A DNA stretch of 64,000 bases from Shewanella litoralis (lineage in GTDB: Bacteria; Pseudomonadota; Gammaproteobacteria; Enterobacterales; Shewanellaceae): positions 248,001-312,000 of the forward strand of contig NZ_WSRZ01000002.1 in the NCBI RefSeq assembly GCF_009828585.1. The letters are read 5' to 3'. A program made the position numbers and the translations under genes. This document shows positions 27,074 through 36,808 of this stretch, one piece after another; position 1 is the first letter of the stretch, and every line of letters starts with the position of its first letter. A model generated the notes under the pieces. That model was given only the letters and a program-made list of their open reading frames with translations. It was not told the origin of the DNA and made no database searches.

Positions 27074-28924
27074 TTACCAACCACATTGGCGGTTAGCCTC
27101 GTTGTTTTGCTCATCAAGCCACACTTGTAATGGCACAAAGTAATCTAATACTGCTTTTGCGTCCATTCGCTTAGTGCCAGTGACAACATTTAACGCTTCT
27201 GGCCAGGGTTGACTTGCACCCATTTCAAGCATCTCATTCAATTTAGCACCAGCGGCTTCGTTACCATAAATACTGCAACGATGAACCGGTCCGGTATCGC
27301 CCGCAATATCACATAAAGCTTTATGGAATTGGAACTGCAATACATGGGCTAAAAAGTAACGCGTGTACGGTACGTTGCCCGGTACATGATATTTAGCGCC
27401 CGGATCAAAGTCGGCCTCAGTGCGTGCAACAGGGGCTTTAACGCCCTGGTATTTTTCACGTAAATCCCACCAGGCCTGGTTGTACTGTTCGGGCTTAATT
27501 GTGCCGTTAAATACCTGCCAACGCCATTGATCAATCATTAAACCAAATGGCATAAATGCAATTTTATCTAACGCTTGTTTTAATAGTAAGCCAATGTCTT
27601 TCGAGGCATCAGGCACTGTGTCTAACAAGCCAATTTGTTGTAAATACTTAGGGGTAATCGACAACGCAATCGTATCGCCAATGGCTTCATGGAAGCCATC
27701 GTTAGCTGAGTTTTTAAAGATAAATGGCTGATTTTTATAAGCGCGTTGATAAAAATTATGGCCTAACTCGTGGTGAATAACCGTAAAGTCTTCGGCATTT
27801 TTCTGAATACACATTTTGATGCGAATGTCGTCCAGATTGTCTAAATCCCAGGCCGATGCATGACACACCACATCACGGTCTTGTGGCTGGACAAACATCG
27901 AACGTGTCCAGAAGCTGTCTGGCAAAGCACCAAACCCTAAAGAGGTAAAGAAGCCTTCAGCTTGCTTAACCATTTTGATTTCGTCATAGCCATTTTTGGC
28001 CAATAACTCCGTTACATTATAACCTGGGTCTGCATCTTCTGGTGCGACACTGTTATAGATAGTGCCCCATTGTTGTGCCCACATATTACCCAGTAAATGT
28101 GCTGGAATAGGGCCGGTTTTAGGTGCAACGTCATCACCGTATTGCTCGTTTAACTCGCCACGAACATAACAGTGCAATGAGTCATATAGCGGTTTGATTT
28201 GGGTCCATAAACGGTCAAGTTCTGCTGAAAACTCATCCGGCTTCATGTCGTATTGGCTACGCCATAATTCAGATAAATCAGCATAGCCAAGATCTTTTGC
28301 GCCTTCGTTGGCGAGTTCAACTTCGCGTTCAAATAATGGGCGCATCGGCTTAGCTATTTCGCGCCAGCCTTGCCAGGCTTCTAGCAAGACAGCAGGGTCT
28401 TTTGACTCGGCCATTAAATTAGACAATTCTGGTTGAGTTAAGCAGCGACCATCAGCAAAGCAATACTTGCCCTTGCCGTACATGCCATTGAGCTCTGAGG
28501 CAATACTGGCAAGTTCAGCATTTTTAGCCGGATCTAACGGCGCAGGTAACACTAAGCTACTGCGCAGGCTATTAAGTTTTCTGGCATTCACCGCATCGAG
28601 CTCAACATTGGCATATTTGGCGGCTTCAGTGGCATAACGTACCGACGTTGAGGTGACTTTTTCACCCATGGCGGCAGACAATGCTGCGGTATCATCGGTA
28701 ATAAAGTTGGAGTAAATCCATTCAGCACGATTGGCTTCAACATTTAGGCTTGCTAAGTCGGCTTCGGCTTGATTAATAAATTCAATCGCTGCAGCGCTGT
28801 CAATTTTTTGTACTTTTGCAGCAGGTGCGCTAGCCGTTTCCTGGGTGTCATTACAGGCACTAAGGCCTAACGCGAGTGACACAATGAGTGCAATTTGAGA
28901 CGGTTGTTTTAAAGGGAAGTTCAT
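27074..28924 (-). CDS. M2 family (ACE-like) zinc dipeptidyl carboxypeptidase, lipoprotein
   Basis: The 616-residue product (from ATG 28924) opens with a lipoprotein signal ending in 'LGLSAC'. The zinc motif HEXXH is His385-Glu386-Leu-Gly-His389 ('HHELGHNFYQ'), with the M2 family context 'ANDGFHEAIGDTIALS' supplying the third zinc ligand. Such enzymes remove C-terminal dipeptides and resemble angiotensin-converting enzyme. An upstream extension to 28978 is possible but would bury the signal peptide. The gene is divergent from psrA. Confidence 0.92.
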   Translation of the reverse strand: MNFPLKQPSQIALIVSLALGLSACNDTQETASAPAAKVQKIDSAAAIEFINQAEADLASLNVEANRAEWIYSNFITDDTAALSAAMGEKVTSTSVRYATEAAKYANVELDAVNARKLNSLRSSLVLPAPLDPAKNAELASIASELNGMYGKGKYCFADGRCLTQPELSNLMAESKDPAVLLEAWQGWREIAKPMRPLFEREVELANEGAKDLGYADLSELWRSQYDMKPDEFSAELDRLWTQIKPLYDSLHCYVRGELNEQYGDDVAPKTGPIPAHLLGNMWAQQWGTIYNSVAPEDADPGYNVTELLAKNGYDEIKMVKQAEGFFTSLGFGALPDSFWTRSMFVQPQDRDVVCHASAWDLDNLDDIRIKMCIQKNAEDFTVIHHELGHNFYQRAYKNQPFIFKNSANDGFHEAIGDTIALSITPKYLQQIGLLDTVPDASKDIGLLLKQALDKIAFMPFGLMIDQWRWQVFNGTIKPEQYNQAWWDLREKYQGVKAPVARTEADFDPGAKYHVPGNVPYTRYFLAHVLQFQFHKALCDIAGDTGPVHRCSIYGNEAAGAKLNEMLEMGASQPWPEALNVVTGTKRMDAKAVLDYFVPLQVWLDEQNNEANRQCGW

Positions 28925-29058
28925 TCTATTGGCATCCTTGTTTTTATTATCGGCGTCAGTGTACCGAAAAATAGCCAACTTTGCATATAAGTTAATAATC
29001 TGGTGCAGTTGTTAAGGATTTTGTGATTGGTTTTTATCTATAACGCAAATAATTTCAA

Positions 29059-29087
29059 TTGACATCTGTGCGCTCAATGATTAATTT
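29059..29087 (+). promoter_or_regulatory. psrA promoter
   Basis: A perfect -35 TTGACA (29059-29064) is followed by a 17-bp spacer and a -10-like TAATTT (29082-29087). The predicted start near 29094 gives a leader of about 25 nt before ATG 29120. Confidence 0.7.
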
Positions 29088-29106
29088 AAACGGGTGTTTA
29101 AATTAA
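29081..29106. promoter_or_regulatory. PsrA autoregulatory operator
   Basis: A perfect inverted repeat with 11-bp arms and a GGGT centre has the core TAAAC-GGGT-GTTTA. It covers the -10 element and the predicted start of the psrA promoter, so bound repressor would block its own gene and the downstream fadE-type gene. The form matches the palindrome at 13060-13081 upstream of fadE. Confidence 0.75.
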
Positions 29107-29119
29107 ATTGGGTCATGGA

Positions 29120-29761
29120 ATGGCAAGCCGTACTGATACAAAAACAAGAATACTCGATGCAGCTGAAAAGTTGTTTGCTGAGAGGGGTTTTTCTGAAACT
29201 TCGTTACGACTGATCACCAGTAAAGCCGAAGTCAATTTGGCGTCGGTCAATTACCATTTCGGTTCTAAAAAAGAATTAATTCGTGCCGTTTTAGCGCGAT
29301 ACCTTGATGTGTTTATGCCAAGCGCAGCCATTGAGATAAATCGATTACATCATGCGCCTGAGCACGCTTCACTAAACGAGATTTTTTCTGCTTTAATTAA
29401 ACCGTTACTTGAATTAAATAAAGTGCGTAACGGCGGAACAATCATTTTTTTGCAGTTGCTTGGTCGTGGTTATATTGAAAGCCAGGGGCATTTACGCTGG
29501 TTTATTACTACCCATTATGGTGAGCATTTAGCCACATTTGTTAAAGCGGTTGCGGCAAGTGCGCCGCATATACCGCCAGCAGAAATGTTTTGGCGCTTGC
29601 ATTTTACCCTGGGAACCATTGTGTTTACCATGGCATCAGCCGATGCATTAAATGAGATTGCCGCAGCCGATTATGGTGAACATAACAACACTGAAGCAAT
29701 TATTCGTAAAGTGATTCCCTACATGGCGGCCGGTGTGGCTGTCCCTGTGTTAACAAACTAA
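29120..29761 (+). CDS. psrA: TetR-family fatty-acid regulator PsrA
   Basis: The 213-residue product has an N-terminal TetR helix-turn-helix ('TRILDAAEKLFAERGFSETS' then 'ASVNYHFGSKKELI') and a C-terminal ligand domain of the PsrA type. PsrA represses beta-oxidation genes and is released by long-chain fatty acids or their CoA esters. ATG 29120 is preferred over an in-frame TTG at 29108 because it begins exactly with the conserved 'ASRTDTKTRILDA' segment. The gene is 11 bp from the downstream fadE-type gene, so the two form an operon, as in Shewanella oneidensis. Confidence 0.9.
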   Translation: MASRTDTKTRILDAAEKLFAERGFSETSLRLITSKAEVNLASVNYHFGSKKELIRAVLARYLDVFMPSAAIEINRLHHAPEHASLNEIFSALIKPLLELNKVRNGGTIIFLQLLGRGYIESQGHLRWFITTHYGEHLATFVKAVAASAPHIPPAEMFWRLHFTLGTIVFTMASADALNEIAAADYGEHNNTEAIIRKVIPYMAAGVAVPVLTN

Positions 29762-29772
29762 GAAGGTATAAA

Positions 29773-32049
29773 ATGAGTATCGTCATATTGCTACTTATCG
29801 CGATCATTGTCCTCTTTGGCGTACGTAATATCCGCATGCAGTTTATTACGCGTCCGGTGTTTTCGTTCTTCAAGAAAGTGTTGCCACCCTTGTCGAGCAC
29901 CGAGAAAGAAGCCATGGAAGCGGGCGACGTATGGTGGGAAGGTGAATTATTCCGCGGTAAACCTAACTGGAATACCTTACACAGTTACGGTAAGCCAACA
30001 TTAACCGCAGAAGAACAAGATTTTATCGACAATCAAGTTCAAACAGCGCTCACCATGATTGACGATTTCGATATCGTTCATAACCGTAAAGATTTGCCAC
30101 CAGAATTGTGGCAATACTTTAAAGACGAAGGCTTCTTTGCGTTAATAATCCCGAAAAAATACGGCGGCCGTGAGTTTTCTGCTTATGCCAACTCAACTAT
30201 TGTGGCCAAAATTGCCACAAGAAGTGTGAGTGCCGCGGTAACGGTAATGGTACCTAACTCGTTAGGCCCTGGTGAGTTATTGACTCATTATGGTACTCAA
30301 GAGCAAAAAGATCATTGGTTACCGTCTCTTGCTGTGGGTAAAGACATTCCATGTTTTGCGTTAACAGGCCCAGAAGCGGGCAGTGATGCTGGCGCAATCC
30401 CTGATGTGGGCATTGTGTGTCGTCGTGAGTTTGAAGGCGAAGAAACCTTAGGTTTAAGCTTAACCTGGAACAAGCGTTATATTACGCTTGCACCTGTTGC
30501 GACGGTATTAGGTTTAGCGTTCCAAATGCGCGACCCTGATGGTTTATTAGGCGATGTTAAAAACCTAGGCATTACCTGTGCCTTGATCCCAACCGATCAT
30601 AAAGGCGTAGAAATTGGTCGTCGTCATAATCCATTAATGATGGCATTTATGAACGGTACCACGAGCGGCGAAGATGTCTTTATCCCGTTAGATTGGATTA
30701 TTGGTGGCCCACAATATGCTGGTAAAGGCTGGCGTATGCTGGTTGAGTGTTTGTCTGCTGGGCGTGGTATTTCATTACCAGCACTTGCAACAGCATCTGG
30801 CCACGTGGCCACTAAAACTACCACAGCTTACAGTTATGTTCGTCAACAATTTGGTATGCCAATTGGTAACTTTGAAGGCGTACAAGAAGCTATGGCGCGT
30901 ATTATTGCCAATACCTATCAACTTGAAGCGGCACGTCGTTTAACCACCCAAGGTATTGATTTAAAAGTGAAGCCTTCAGTTGTGACTGCTATTGCTAAGT
31001 ATCACATGACTGAACTGGGTCGTGATGTGCTTGAAGATGCAATGGATATCCAATCTGGTAAAGGCATTCAATTAGGCCCTAAAAACTATTTAGGCCATGC
31101 ATTTATGGCTAACCCAATCTCGATTACGGTTGAGGGTGCAAACATTCTAACCCGTTCATTGATGATTTTTGGTCAAGGTGCAACCCGTTGTCATCCATAT
31201 GTGTTGGCTGAAATGGAAGCCGCAGGTATGGAAGATGAAACATCGGCATTAGATCGTTTCGATTCGTTACTACTTGGTCACATGGGTTATGCCATCGGTA
31301 ACGCATTACGCTCATTGGGTAGCGCGTTAACCGGCAGTCGTTTTGCCAGTGCGCCAGTAAGTGGACCCACTCAGCAATATTACCGCGACATGACACGTAT
31401 TTCGTCATCACTTGCGATTATGACTGACTTATCAATGTTGATCATGGGCGGCGACCTTAAGCGTAAAGAAATGATTTCTGCACGTATGGGCGATGTATTA
31501 AGCCAACTGTATCTTGCTTCAGCGACATTGAAATTGTTTGAAGACAACGGCCGTCAACAAGATGATTTGCCTGCAGTGCATTACGCGATGACTGAGCGTT
31601 TACACTTAGCGGCTAAAGCACTGGATGATGCGATACGTAACTTCCCAAGTAAAATTGCGGCAGTACTATTACGAGTGTTGATTTTCCCACTGGGTAATCA
31701 CTTTAACGCACCAAGCGACAAAGTGGCGGTTGAGGTGTGTAAAGGCATGCTTAAACCAGGACCTGCACGTGATCGTATTACCTTCTTGTGTGGTGAGTTC
31801 GACGGTGACACCAGCGGCATTGCTGAAGTGGAAAATGCATTCCTCGCCAAATATGCAGCCAAAGATTTGTATAAGAAGCTTAAAAAAGCACAACGCAGTG
31901 GTCACTTAAAGTCTAAGTTACCGATGCTTGAGCTATTTGATGTTGCCCTTGATAAAGACATCATTACAGAAGCTGAACACAAACAGCTTGTAGAAGCCGA
32001 TGTACTTCGCTTAGCAGCAATCAACGTCAATGATTTTGACAAGCTGTAA
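29773..32049 (+). CDS. FadE-type acyl-CoA dehydrogenase, second paralogue
   Basis: The 758-residue product is a paralogue of the FadE at 10481-12928; long stretches such as '[18 protein letters not shown]' are nearly shared. It has one N-terminal hydrophobic segment, lacking the second membrane stretch of its 815-residue paralogue. It should oxidise acyl-CoA to enoyl-CoA in beta-oxidation; chain-length preference is unknown. It is translated from ATG with an AGAAGG sequence, directly after psrA, and is closed by a terminator. I leave the symbol empty because fadE is already used for the longer paralogue. Confidence 0.93.
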   Translation: MSIVILLLIAIIVLFGVRNIRMQFITRPVFSFFKKVLPPLSSTEKEAMEAGDVWWEGELFRGKPNWNTLHSYGKPTLTAEEQDFIDNQVQTALTMIDDFDIVHNRKDLPPELWQYFKDEGFFALIIPKKYGGREFSAYANSTIVAKIATRSVSAAVTVMVPNSLGPGELLTHYGTQEQKDHWLPSLAVGKDIPCFALTGPEAGSDAGAIPDVGIVCRREFEGEETLGLSLTWNKRYITLAPVATVLGLAFQMRDPDGLLGDVKNLGITCALIPTDHKGVEIGRRHNPLMMAFMNGTTSGEDVFIPLDWIIGGPQYAGKGWRMLVECLSAGRGISLPALATASGHVATKTTTAYSYVRQQFGMPIGNFEGVQEAMARIIANTYQLEAARRLTTQGIDLKVKPSVVTAIAKYHMTELGRDVLEDAMDIQSGKGIQLGPKNYLGHAFMANPISITVEGANILTRSLMIFGQGATRCHPYVLAEMEAAGMEDETSALDRFDSLLLGHMGYAIGNALRSLGSALTGSRFASAPVSGPTQQYYRDMTRISSSLAIMTDLSMLIMGGDLKRKEMISARMGDVLSQLYLASATLKLFEDNGRQQDDLPAVHYAMTERLHLAAKALDDAIRNFPSKIAAVLLRVLIFPLGNHFNAPSDKVAVEVCKGMLKPGPARDRITFLCGEFDGDTSGIAEVENAFLAKYAAKDLYKKLKKAQRSGHLKSKLPMLELFDVALDKDIITEAEHKQLVEADVLRLAAINVNDFDKL

Positions 32050-32076
32050 ACGAGAAAACATCGCGTGCTAAACATT

Positions 32077-32104
32077 AAGCCCCGACTCAGTCGGGGCTTT
32101 TTTA
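32077..32104 (+). terminator. Rho-independent terminator after the psrA operon
   Basis: A perfect 11-bp stem (AAGCCCCGACT/AGTCGGGGCTT) with a one-base centre is followed by a T-run, 28 bases after the acyl-CoA dehydrogenase stop. Nothing else was seen from here to the pykA terminator. Confidence 0.9.
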
Positions 32105-32286
32105 TTGCCGCTATCCGCAGACTCAGTAAAACGCCGCATTAAAAATGACATGAATAAGTTTATCTCAATCACTGTAGTGAATAAGTGCGACAGATTGGGG
32201 GTTGGTATAAGGCGAGGGCGATATTAGTGACAGCTATTGCTCAATGCAAGCTAACGACAGAGACTAACGTCCATTGATTAAGGACA

Positions 32287-32316
32287 ATAAAAAAGCCAAC
32301 CGCGAGGTTGGCTTTG
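32287..32316 (-). terminator. Rho-independent terminator after pykA
   Basis: A 10-bp stem (AAAGCCAACC/GGTTGGCTTT) with a GCGA tetraloop ends in a T-run when read on the minus strand. It lies about 65 bases after the pykA stop at 32381. Confidence 0.85.
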
Positions 32317-32380
32317 TTTTAGCGACGCATTGATGCGTGCGAGATAAAACACGCTCAATGGTCCGATGTTGGCTTATTAA

Positions 32381-33820
32381 TTAAGCGACAACAAGTACTT
32401 TACAGGTGTTAGTGCCACCGATGGTTTCCATCGCGTCGCCCTTGGTCATCAATACCATGTCACCACTTGATAAGTAACCCGCATTAACCATGCAGTTCAA
32501 TGCTTCTTTCGCTAATTCGTCAGCTGGGTATGCCGTTGAGTCAAACTCAATTGGCTGAACCCCACGGTATAGCGCCATGCTAGCTAATGTTTTCTGATGA
32601 CGTGATAAAGCAAAAATCGGTAAACCAGAACTGATACGTGACATTAATTTAGCTGTCGCACCAGATTCTGTTAACGAGATAATCGCTTTCACGCCAGCTA
32701 GGTGGTTAGCGGCATACATGGTCGATAATGCGATGGTTTCTTCAACTGATGAGAAACTTTGATCCATACGGTGTTTTGATACTTTCACACTTGGGTGTGA
32801 TTCTGCACCTAAACAAACGTTAGCCATTGCCATAACGGTTTCTTCTGGGAAGTCACCTGCGGCAGTTTCAGCTGATAGCATAACAGCGTCAGTACCGTCT
32901 AATACCGCGTTAGCTACGTCCATCACTTCTGCACGAGTTGGCATTGGGCTAGTGATCATCGATTCCATCATCTGCGTTGCAGTAATAACGGCTTTGTTTA
33001 ACTGGCGCGAACGTTGAATTAAACGTTTTTGCACTGCAACTAACGCAGCATCACCAATTTCAACACCCAAATCACCACGGGCAACCATGACAACGTCAGA
33101 TGCTCTGATCACATCATCCATAGCTTCGTCAGTTTCAACGGCTTCAGCACGTTCAACTTTTGCCACGATTAACGCTTTACTACCTGCTTCTAAAGCAAGT
33201 TTACGTGCAAGGTCTAAATCAGCACCAGTACGTGGGAAAGACACCGCTAGGTAGTCAACATCGATCATTGCAGCCGTTTTAATGTCTGCCATGTCTTTTT
33301 CAGTCAATGCAGGAGCAGTTAACCCGCCGCCTTTTTTGTTGATGCCTTTGTTATTAGACAAAGGACCTGCAACCGTCACAGTTGTGAAGACTTTACGGCC
33401 TTCAACACTGTCAACGCGTAATTGCACGCGGCCATCATCAAGCATCAAAATATCGCCAATCACAACATCATCAGGAAGTTGCTTATAATCAATACCTACT
33501 TGTTTCTCGTCGCCTTCACCTTTGCCTAATTCAGCATCAAGGATAAATTTATCGCCCAAGTTAAGTTTGATTTTTTGGTTGTCTTTGAATGTAGACACAC
33601 GAATTTTAGGGCCTTGTAAGTCACCTAATATGGCAACATGCTTACCTAATTCTTTCGCGATGTTACGTGCATCAGTAGCACGCTTTAAATGGTCTTCTGG
33701 TGAACCGTGTGAAAAGTTAAGTCTAACCACGTTAGCACCGGCTGCGATAATTTTACGTAAATTGTCATCGCGGTCAGTTGCTGGCCCAAGTGTTGTTACG
33801 ATTTTTGTTCTGCGGAACAT
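32381..33820 (-). CDS. pykA: Pyruvate kinase
   Basis: The 479-residue product (ATG 33820, with GGAG upstream) has the pyruvate kinase barrel and signature '[11 protein letters not shown]', the catalytic '[11 protein letters not shown]' lysine region and '[10 protein letters not shown]'. It converts phosphoenolpyruvate and ADP to pyruvate and ATP. A longer reading from 33886 is possible but adds a non-conserved segment before '[13 protein letters not shown]'. Its place next to hexR and the presence of HexR-like palindromes upstream suggest control by that repressor, as reported in Shewanella. Confidence 0.97.
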   Translation of the reverse strand: MFRRTKIVTTLGPATDRDDNLRKIIAAGANVVRLNFSHGSPEDHLKRATDARNIAKELGKHVAILGDLQGPKIRVSTFKDNQKIKLNLGDKFILDAELGKGEGDEKQVGIDYKQLPDDVVIGDILMLDDGRVQLRVDSVEGRKVFTTVTVAGPLSNNKGINKKGGGLTAPALTEKDMADIKTAAMIDVDYLAVSFPRTGADLDLARKLALEAGSKALIVAKVERAEAVETDEAMDDVIRASDVVMVARGDLGVEIGDAALVAVQKRLIQRSRQLNKAVITATQMMESMITSPMPTRAEVMDVANAVLDGTDAVMLSAETAAGDFPEETVMAMANVCLGAESHPSVKVSKHRMDQSFSSVEETIALSTMYAANHLAGVKAIISLTESGATAKLMSRISSGLPIFALSRHQKTLASMALYRGVQPIEFDSTAYPADELAKEALNCMVNAGYLSSGDMVLMTKGDAMETIGGTNTCKVLVVA

Positions 33821-33907
33821 GAGATACTCCGTTAATGATAAGAAAGATTTTGTGTTAAATAGAATTCGGTTATTTAAAGTACACAAGCTATCTTAGTACT
33901 TAAATGA

Positions 33908-33923
33908 TGTAACTATATTAACA
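33908..33923. promoter_or_regulatory. Weak HexR-like site upstream of pykA
   Basis: TGTAACTATATTAACA resembles the HexR form TGTAAT-N3-ATTACA but has an extra central base and mismatches in both arms. It lies about 90 bp before pykA. Confidence 0.35.
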
Positions 33924-33938
33924 GACATTCTTAATTAA

Positions 33939-33953
33939 TGTAGTAAAGTTACA
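33939..33953. promoter_or_regulatory. Putative HexR operator upstream of pykA
   Basis: TGTAGTAAAGTTACA has the right 15-bp length and outer TGTA/TACA halves of the HexR form, with one differing position per arm. It lies about 120 bp before the pykA start and within the pykA-hexR gap. Confidence 0.55.
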
Positions 33954-34013
33954 AACAAAAAGACGGTTTTTACTGTGTAATTTATGTGACAGATAAGTGA
34001 TTTTTACAATAAA

Positions 34014-34045
34014 AAAGGCCAATCGGAGTTATCCGTTTGGCCTTT
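34014..34045 (-). terminator. Rho-independent terminator after hexR
   Basis: A 14-bp stem with one mismatch pairs AAAGGCCAA-CGGA with TCCG-TTGGCCTTT around a GTTA loop. On the minus strand it is followed by a T-run. It separates hexR from pykA transcription. Confidence 0.85.
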
Positions 34046-34103
34046 GGTGTTATTGCCGCGCTGATGTTTGACTACAACGTCGGGATCAAAACTCTCATTA
34101 TTG

Positions 34104-34118
34104 TGTAATTATTTAACA
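34104..34118. promoter_or_regulatory. HexR-like half-conserved site in the hexR 3' region
   Basis: TGTAATTATTTAACA has a perfect left arm and a 4/6 right arm for the HexR form. It lies between the hexR stop and its terminator, about 285 bp before pykA, so its role is uncertain. Confidence 0.35.
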
Positions 34119-34137
34119 GTTCGGATAACAAAAACCA

Positions 34138-34992
34138 TTAAATCGTAAGATCTTTATTCACACGAGACTCTTTTAAGACTTCTTTTACACGCTTTAAGTT
34201 GTCACGGAAACGCGGCCCGCGGCGCAAGGTAAAGCCTGTAGCCAGCACATCGATTGTTACTAACTGTGCTAAACGAGACGCCATGGGTAAATACATGTCG
34301 GTGTCTTCAGGCACTTCCATGGTGACAGGCAGCGTACACTCTAATGATAATGGCGAGTTACGGGCGGTAATACCAATCACTGCAGCGCCGTTTTCACGGG
34401 CAATACGCGCGATTTCGATTAATGATTTGGTGCGGCCAGTATGCGAAATCAACACCACAACATCACCTTCATTACAGTTAATACAGCTCATGCGCTGCAT
34501 TAGCACATCGTCGAAACAAATCACCGGTACGTTAAAACGAAAGAACTTGTTTTGGGCATCATGCGCCACAGAAGAGGACGCACCTAGGCCAAAAAATGAA
34601 ATAGTCTTGGCTTGTGTCAGTACATCAACCGCTTTATTGATGGCCGCTGTATCAAGACTTTGACGGGCGGTATCGAGCGATGCCATTGAAGATTCGAAGA
34701 TTTTTGTTGTATACGAGTCTGGAGAGTCGTCTTCTTCAACATGTCGACTAACATAAGGTGTGCCGTTAGCAAGACTTTGTGCCAAATGTAACTTAAAATC
34801 AGGGAAGCCTTTAGTATCTAGGCGACGGCAAAAGCGGTTAACGGTAGGTTCACTCACGTCGGCCATCTTGGCTAACGTCGCGATACTAGAATGTATAGCT
34901 GTTTGCGGCGAGGCTAATATGACTTCGGCAACCTTGCGTTCCGATTTACTAAACTGGGTAAGGCTTTTTTGAACCTTTTCTAGGGTATTCAT
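34138..34992 (-). CDS. hexR: RpiR-family transcriptional regulator HexR
   Basis: The 284-residue product has an N-terminal RpiR helix-turn-helix domain (about 1-77, 'ATLAKMADVSEPTVNRFCRR') and a C-terminal sugar-isomerase (SIS) domain with 'FFGLGASSSVAHDAQ' and 'LISHTGRTKSLIEIAR'. HexR senses 2-keto-3-deoxy-6-phosphogluconate and controls central carbon genes in Shewanella and Pseudomonas. The ATG at 34992 is chosen over an in-frame TTG two codons upstream. It is divergent from the zwf operon, the conserved arrangement. Confidence 0.95.
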   Translation of the reverse strand: MNTLEKVQKSLTQFSKSERKVAEVILASPQTAIHSSIATLAKMADVSEPTVNRFCRRLDTKGFPDFKLHLAQSLANGTPYVSRHVEEDDSPDSYTTKIFESSMASLDTARQSLDTAAINKAVDVLTQAKTISFFGLGASSSVAHDAQNKFFRFNVPVICFDDVLMQRMSCINCNEGDVVVLISHTGRTKSLIEIARIARENGAAVIGITARNSPLSLECTLPVTMEVPEDTDMYLPMASRLAQLVTIDVLATGFTLRRGPRFRDNLKRVKEVLKESRVNKDLTI

Positions 34993-35242
34993 AAGCAAGC
35001 ATCCGCTAAAAAGTAGCTAAAAGTAGGTAATGTAGTTTTATACCATAACTTACAGGAATTTCGTGATTTAAGTTATTTTTTTACCTTTTACACGATCCTG
35101 TGGTTATTTTTCAAGACGCAGATCACGGTTAAATGGTTCTTAAGCCTTGTTATAGGTGGAAAATCATACCAGATATTAGGTACAGATGACTAGGTTAACA
35201 ACAATGCAATATTTGCAAATTAAAGATGCAATATTCAAATTC

Positions 35243-35260
35243 TGTTGTTATATTACAACA
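35243..35260. promoter_or_regulatory. Putative HexR operator upstream of zwf
   Basis: An 18-bp palindrome (TGTTGT-TATATT-ACAACA) contains a 15-bp window that matches the HexR form with a perfect ATTACA right arm. It lies 70-90 bp before the zwf start, where a repressor would act on the zwf-pgl-edd-eda promoter. The rest of the 34993-35329 gap is A/T-rich with no other supported element. Confidence 0.55.
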
Positions 35261-35329
35261 AAAGTGTGTTTTTATTCATCGACCGAATTCGAACATGGCG
35301 CACACACATAATCAGGAGAGCTTTCAGCA

Positions 35330-36799
35330 ATGGGCAAATCAATTGGAGCCAAGGCTTGTGACTTCGTACTTTTTGGTACTAAAGGCGATTTAGCTAGGCG
35401 TAAATTATTACCTTCTTTATACCAGCTAGACAAAGCAGAGTTACTCGATAAAGAAACCAAGGTCATTGGTGTTGCAAAAGATGCATTCACCCACGAAGAA
35501 TTCATCGCCCTTGTAACAAAAGCATTAAACACTTTCGTTAAAGATGAAATTTGCCCAACCACGCTAGAACGCTTCCTCAGTCGTTGTCATTACATCGGCA
35601 CTAATTTTACCGAGCCAGAAGGCTACAAAGCTTTCCACGATTTACTTGAACCAAGTAAGCGTGTCATGGTGAACTACTTCGCAACGCCGCCTTCAATTTT
35701 TGGTGCCATCTGCCGTTGCTTGCATGAGCAAGACTTAATTAAGTCAGACACCCGCGTTGTATTAGAAAAACCCATCGGAACCGATTTAGCGTCATCGCAC
35801 GTGATCAACGATCAAGTCGCCGAATTCTTTAACGAAAACCAGGTTTACCGTATTGACCATTACTTAGGTAAAGAAACGGTACAAAACTTAATTGCACTGC
35901 GTTTTGCTAACTCGTTATTTGCATCTAAGTGGGACAACCGGACAATCGATCATGTCCAAATCACGGTGGCTGAAGAAGTGGGTATTGAAGGCCGTTGGGG
36001 TTACTTTGATGGCGCTGGCCAGATGCGCGACATGATCCAAAACCATTTACTACAAGTGTTAACGCTTGTGGCAATGGATCCACCAGTTAATCTAGACGCT
36101 GACAGCATTCGTGATGAAAAAGTAAAAGTGCTTAAGTCATTGCGCCCAATTAATCAGGACAACGTGTACGAAAATACCGTGCGTGGTCAATACAGTGCCG
36201 GCTTTTTAAAAGGCTCGCCTGTACCTGGTTACCTTGAAGAAGAAGACGCTAACACCAATTCAAACACCGAAACCTTTGTGGCATTACGTGTTGATATTGA
36301 TAACTGGCGTTGGGCTGGTGTGCCATTCTATTTACGCAGCGGCAAGCGTATGCCGTTCAAGAGCAGCGAAATTGTGGTGTATTTTAAGAACCCACCGCAC
36401 AACTTATATCGTGCAAGCTATCGCAACCTGCCACCTAACAAGTTAACCATCCGTTTGCAGCCTCATGAAGGGGTTGAAATCCAAATGATGAACAAGGTGC
36501 CTGGTCTTGAGCAAAAGCAGCGTTTGCAAACCACCAAATTGGACTTAAGTTTCACTGATACCTTCAAAAATGAGCGTATTGCCGATGCCTATGAGCGTTT
36601 ATTACTCGAAGCCATGTTAGGCAATCAAGCCTTGTTCGTACGTCGTGACGAAGTTGAGCAGGCATGGAAGTGGGTTGACGGCATCATTCAGTCTTGGGAA
36701 CAAAGCGGCGAAAAGCCAAAACCGTATCCTGCAGGTACTTGGGGCCCAGTGGCGTCAGTGGCATTAATCACTAAAGACGGCCGTTCTTGGGACGAGTAG
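35330..36799 (+). CDS. zwf: Glucose-6-phosphate 1-dehydrogenase
   Basis: Zwf oxidises glucose-6-phosphate to 6-phosphogluconolactone with NAD(P)+, the entry to both the pentose phosphate and Entner-Doudoroff routes. The 489-residue product has the Rossmann start 'FGTKGDLARRKL' and the active-site 'RIDHYLGKETVQN' with its catalytic histidine region. An AGGAGAG sequence precedes the ATG. It is the first gene of a tightly spaced four-gene operon (gaps of 9, 11 and 20 bp) whose products convert glucose-6-phosphate to pyruvate and glyceraldehyde-3-phosphate. Confidence 0.98.
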   Translation: MGKSIGAKACDFVLFGTKGDLARRKLLPSLYQLDKAELLDKETKVIGVAKDAFTHEEFIALVTKALNTFVKDEICPTTLERFLSRCHYIGTNFTEPEGYKAFHDLLEPSKRVMVNYFATPPSIFGAICRCLHEQDLIKSDTRVVLEKPIGTDLASSHVINDQVAEFFNENQVYRIDHYLGKETVQNLIALRFANSLFASKWDNRTIDHVQITVAEEVGIEGRWGYFDGAGQMRDMIQNHLLQVLTLVAMDPPVNLDADSIRDEKVKVLKSLRPINQDNVYENTVRGQYSAGFLKGSPVPGYLEEEDANTNSNTETFVALRVDIDNWRWAGVPFYLRSGKRMPFKSSEIVVYFKNPPHNLYRASYRNLPPNKLTIRLQPHEGVEIQMMNKVPGLEQKQRLQTTKLDLSFTDTFKNERIADAYERLLLEAMLGNQALFVRRDEVEQAWKWVDGIIQSWEQSGEKPKPYPAGTWGPVASVALITKDGRSWDE

Positions 36800-36808
36800 G
36801 GAGCAGAT

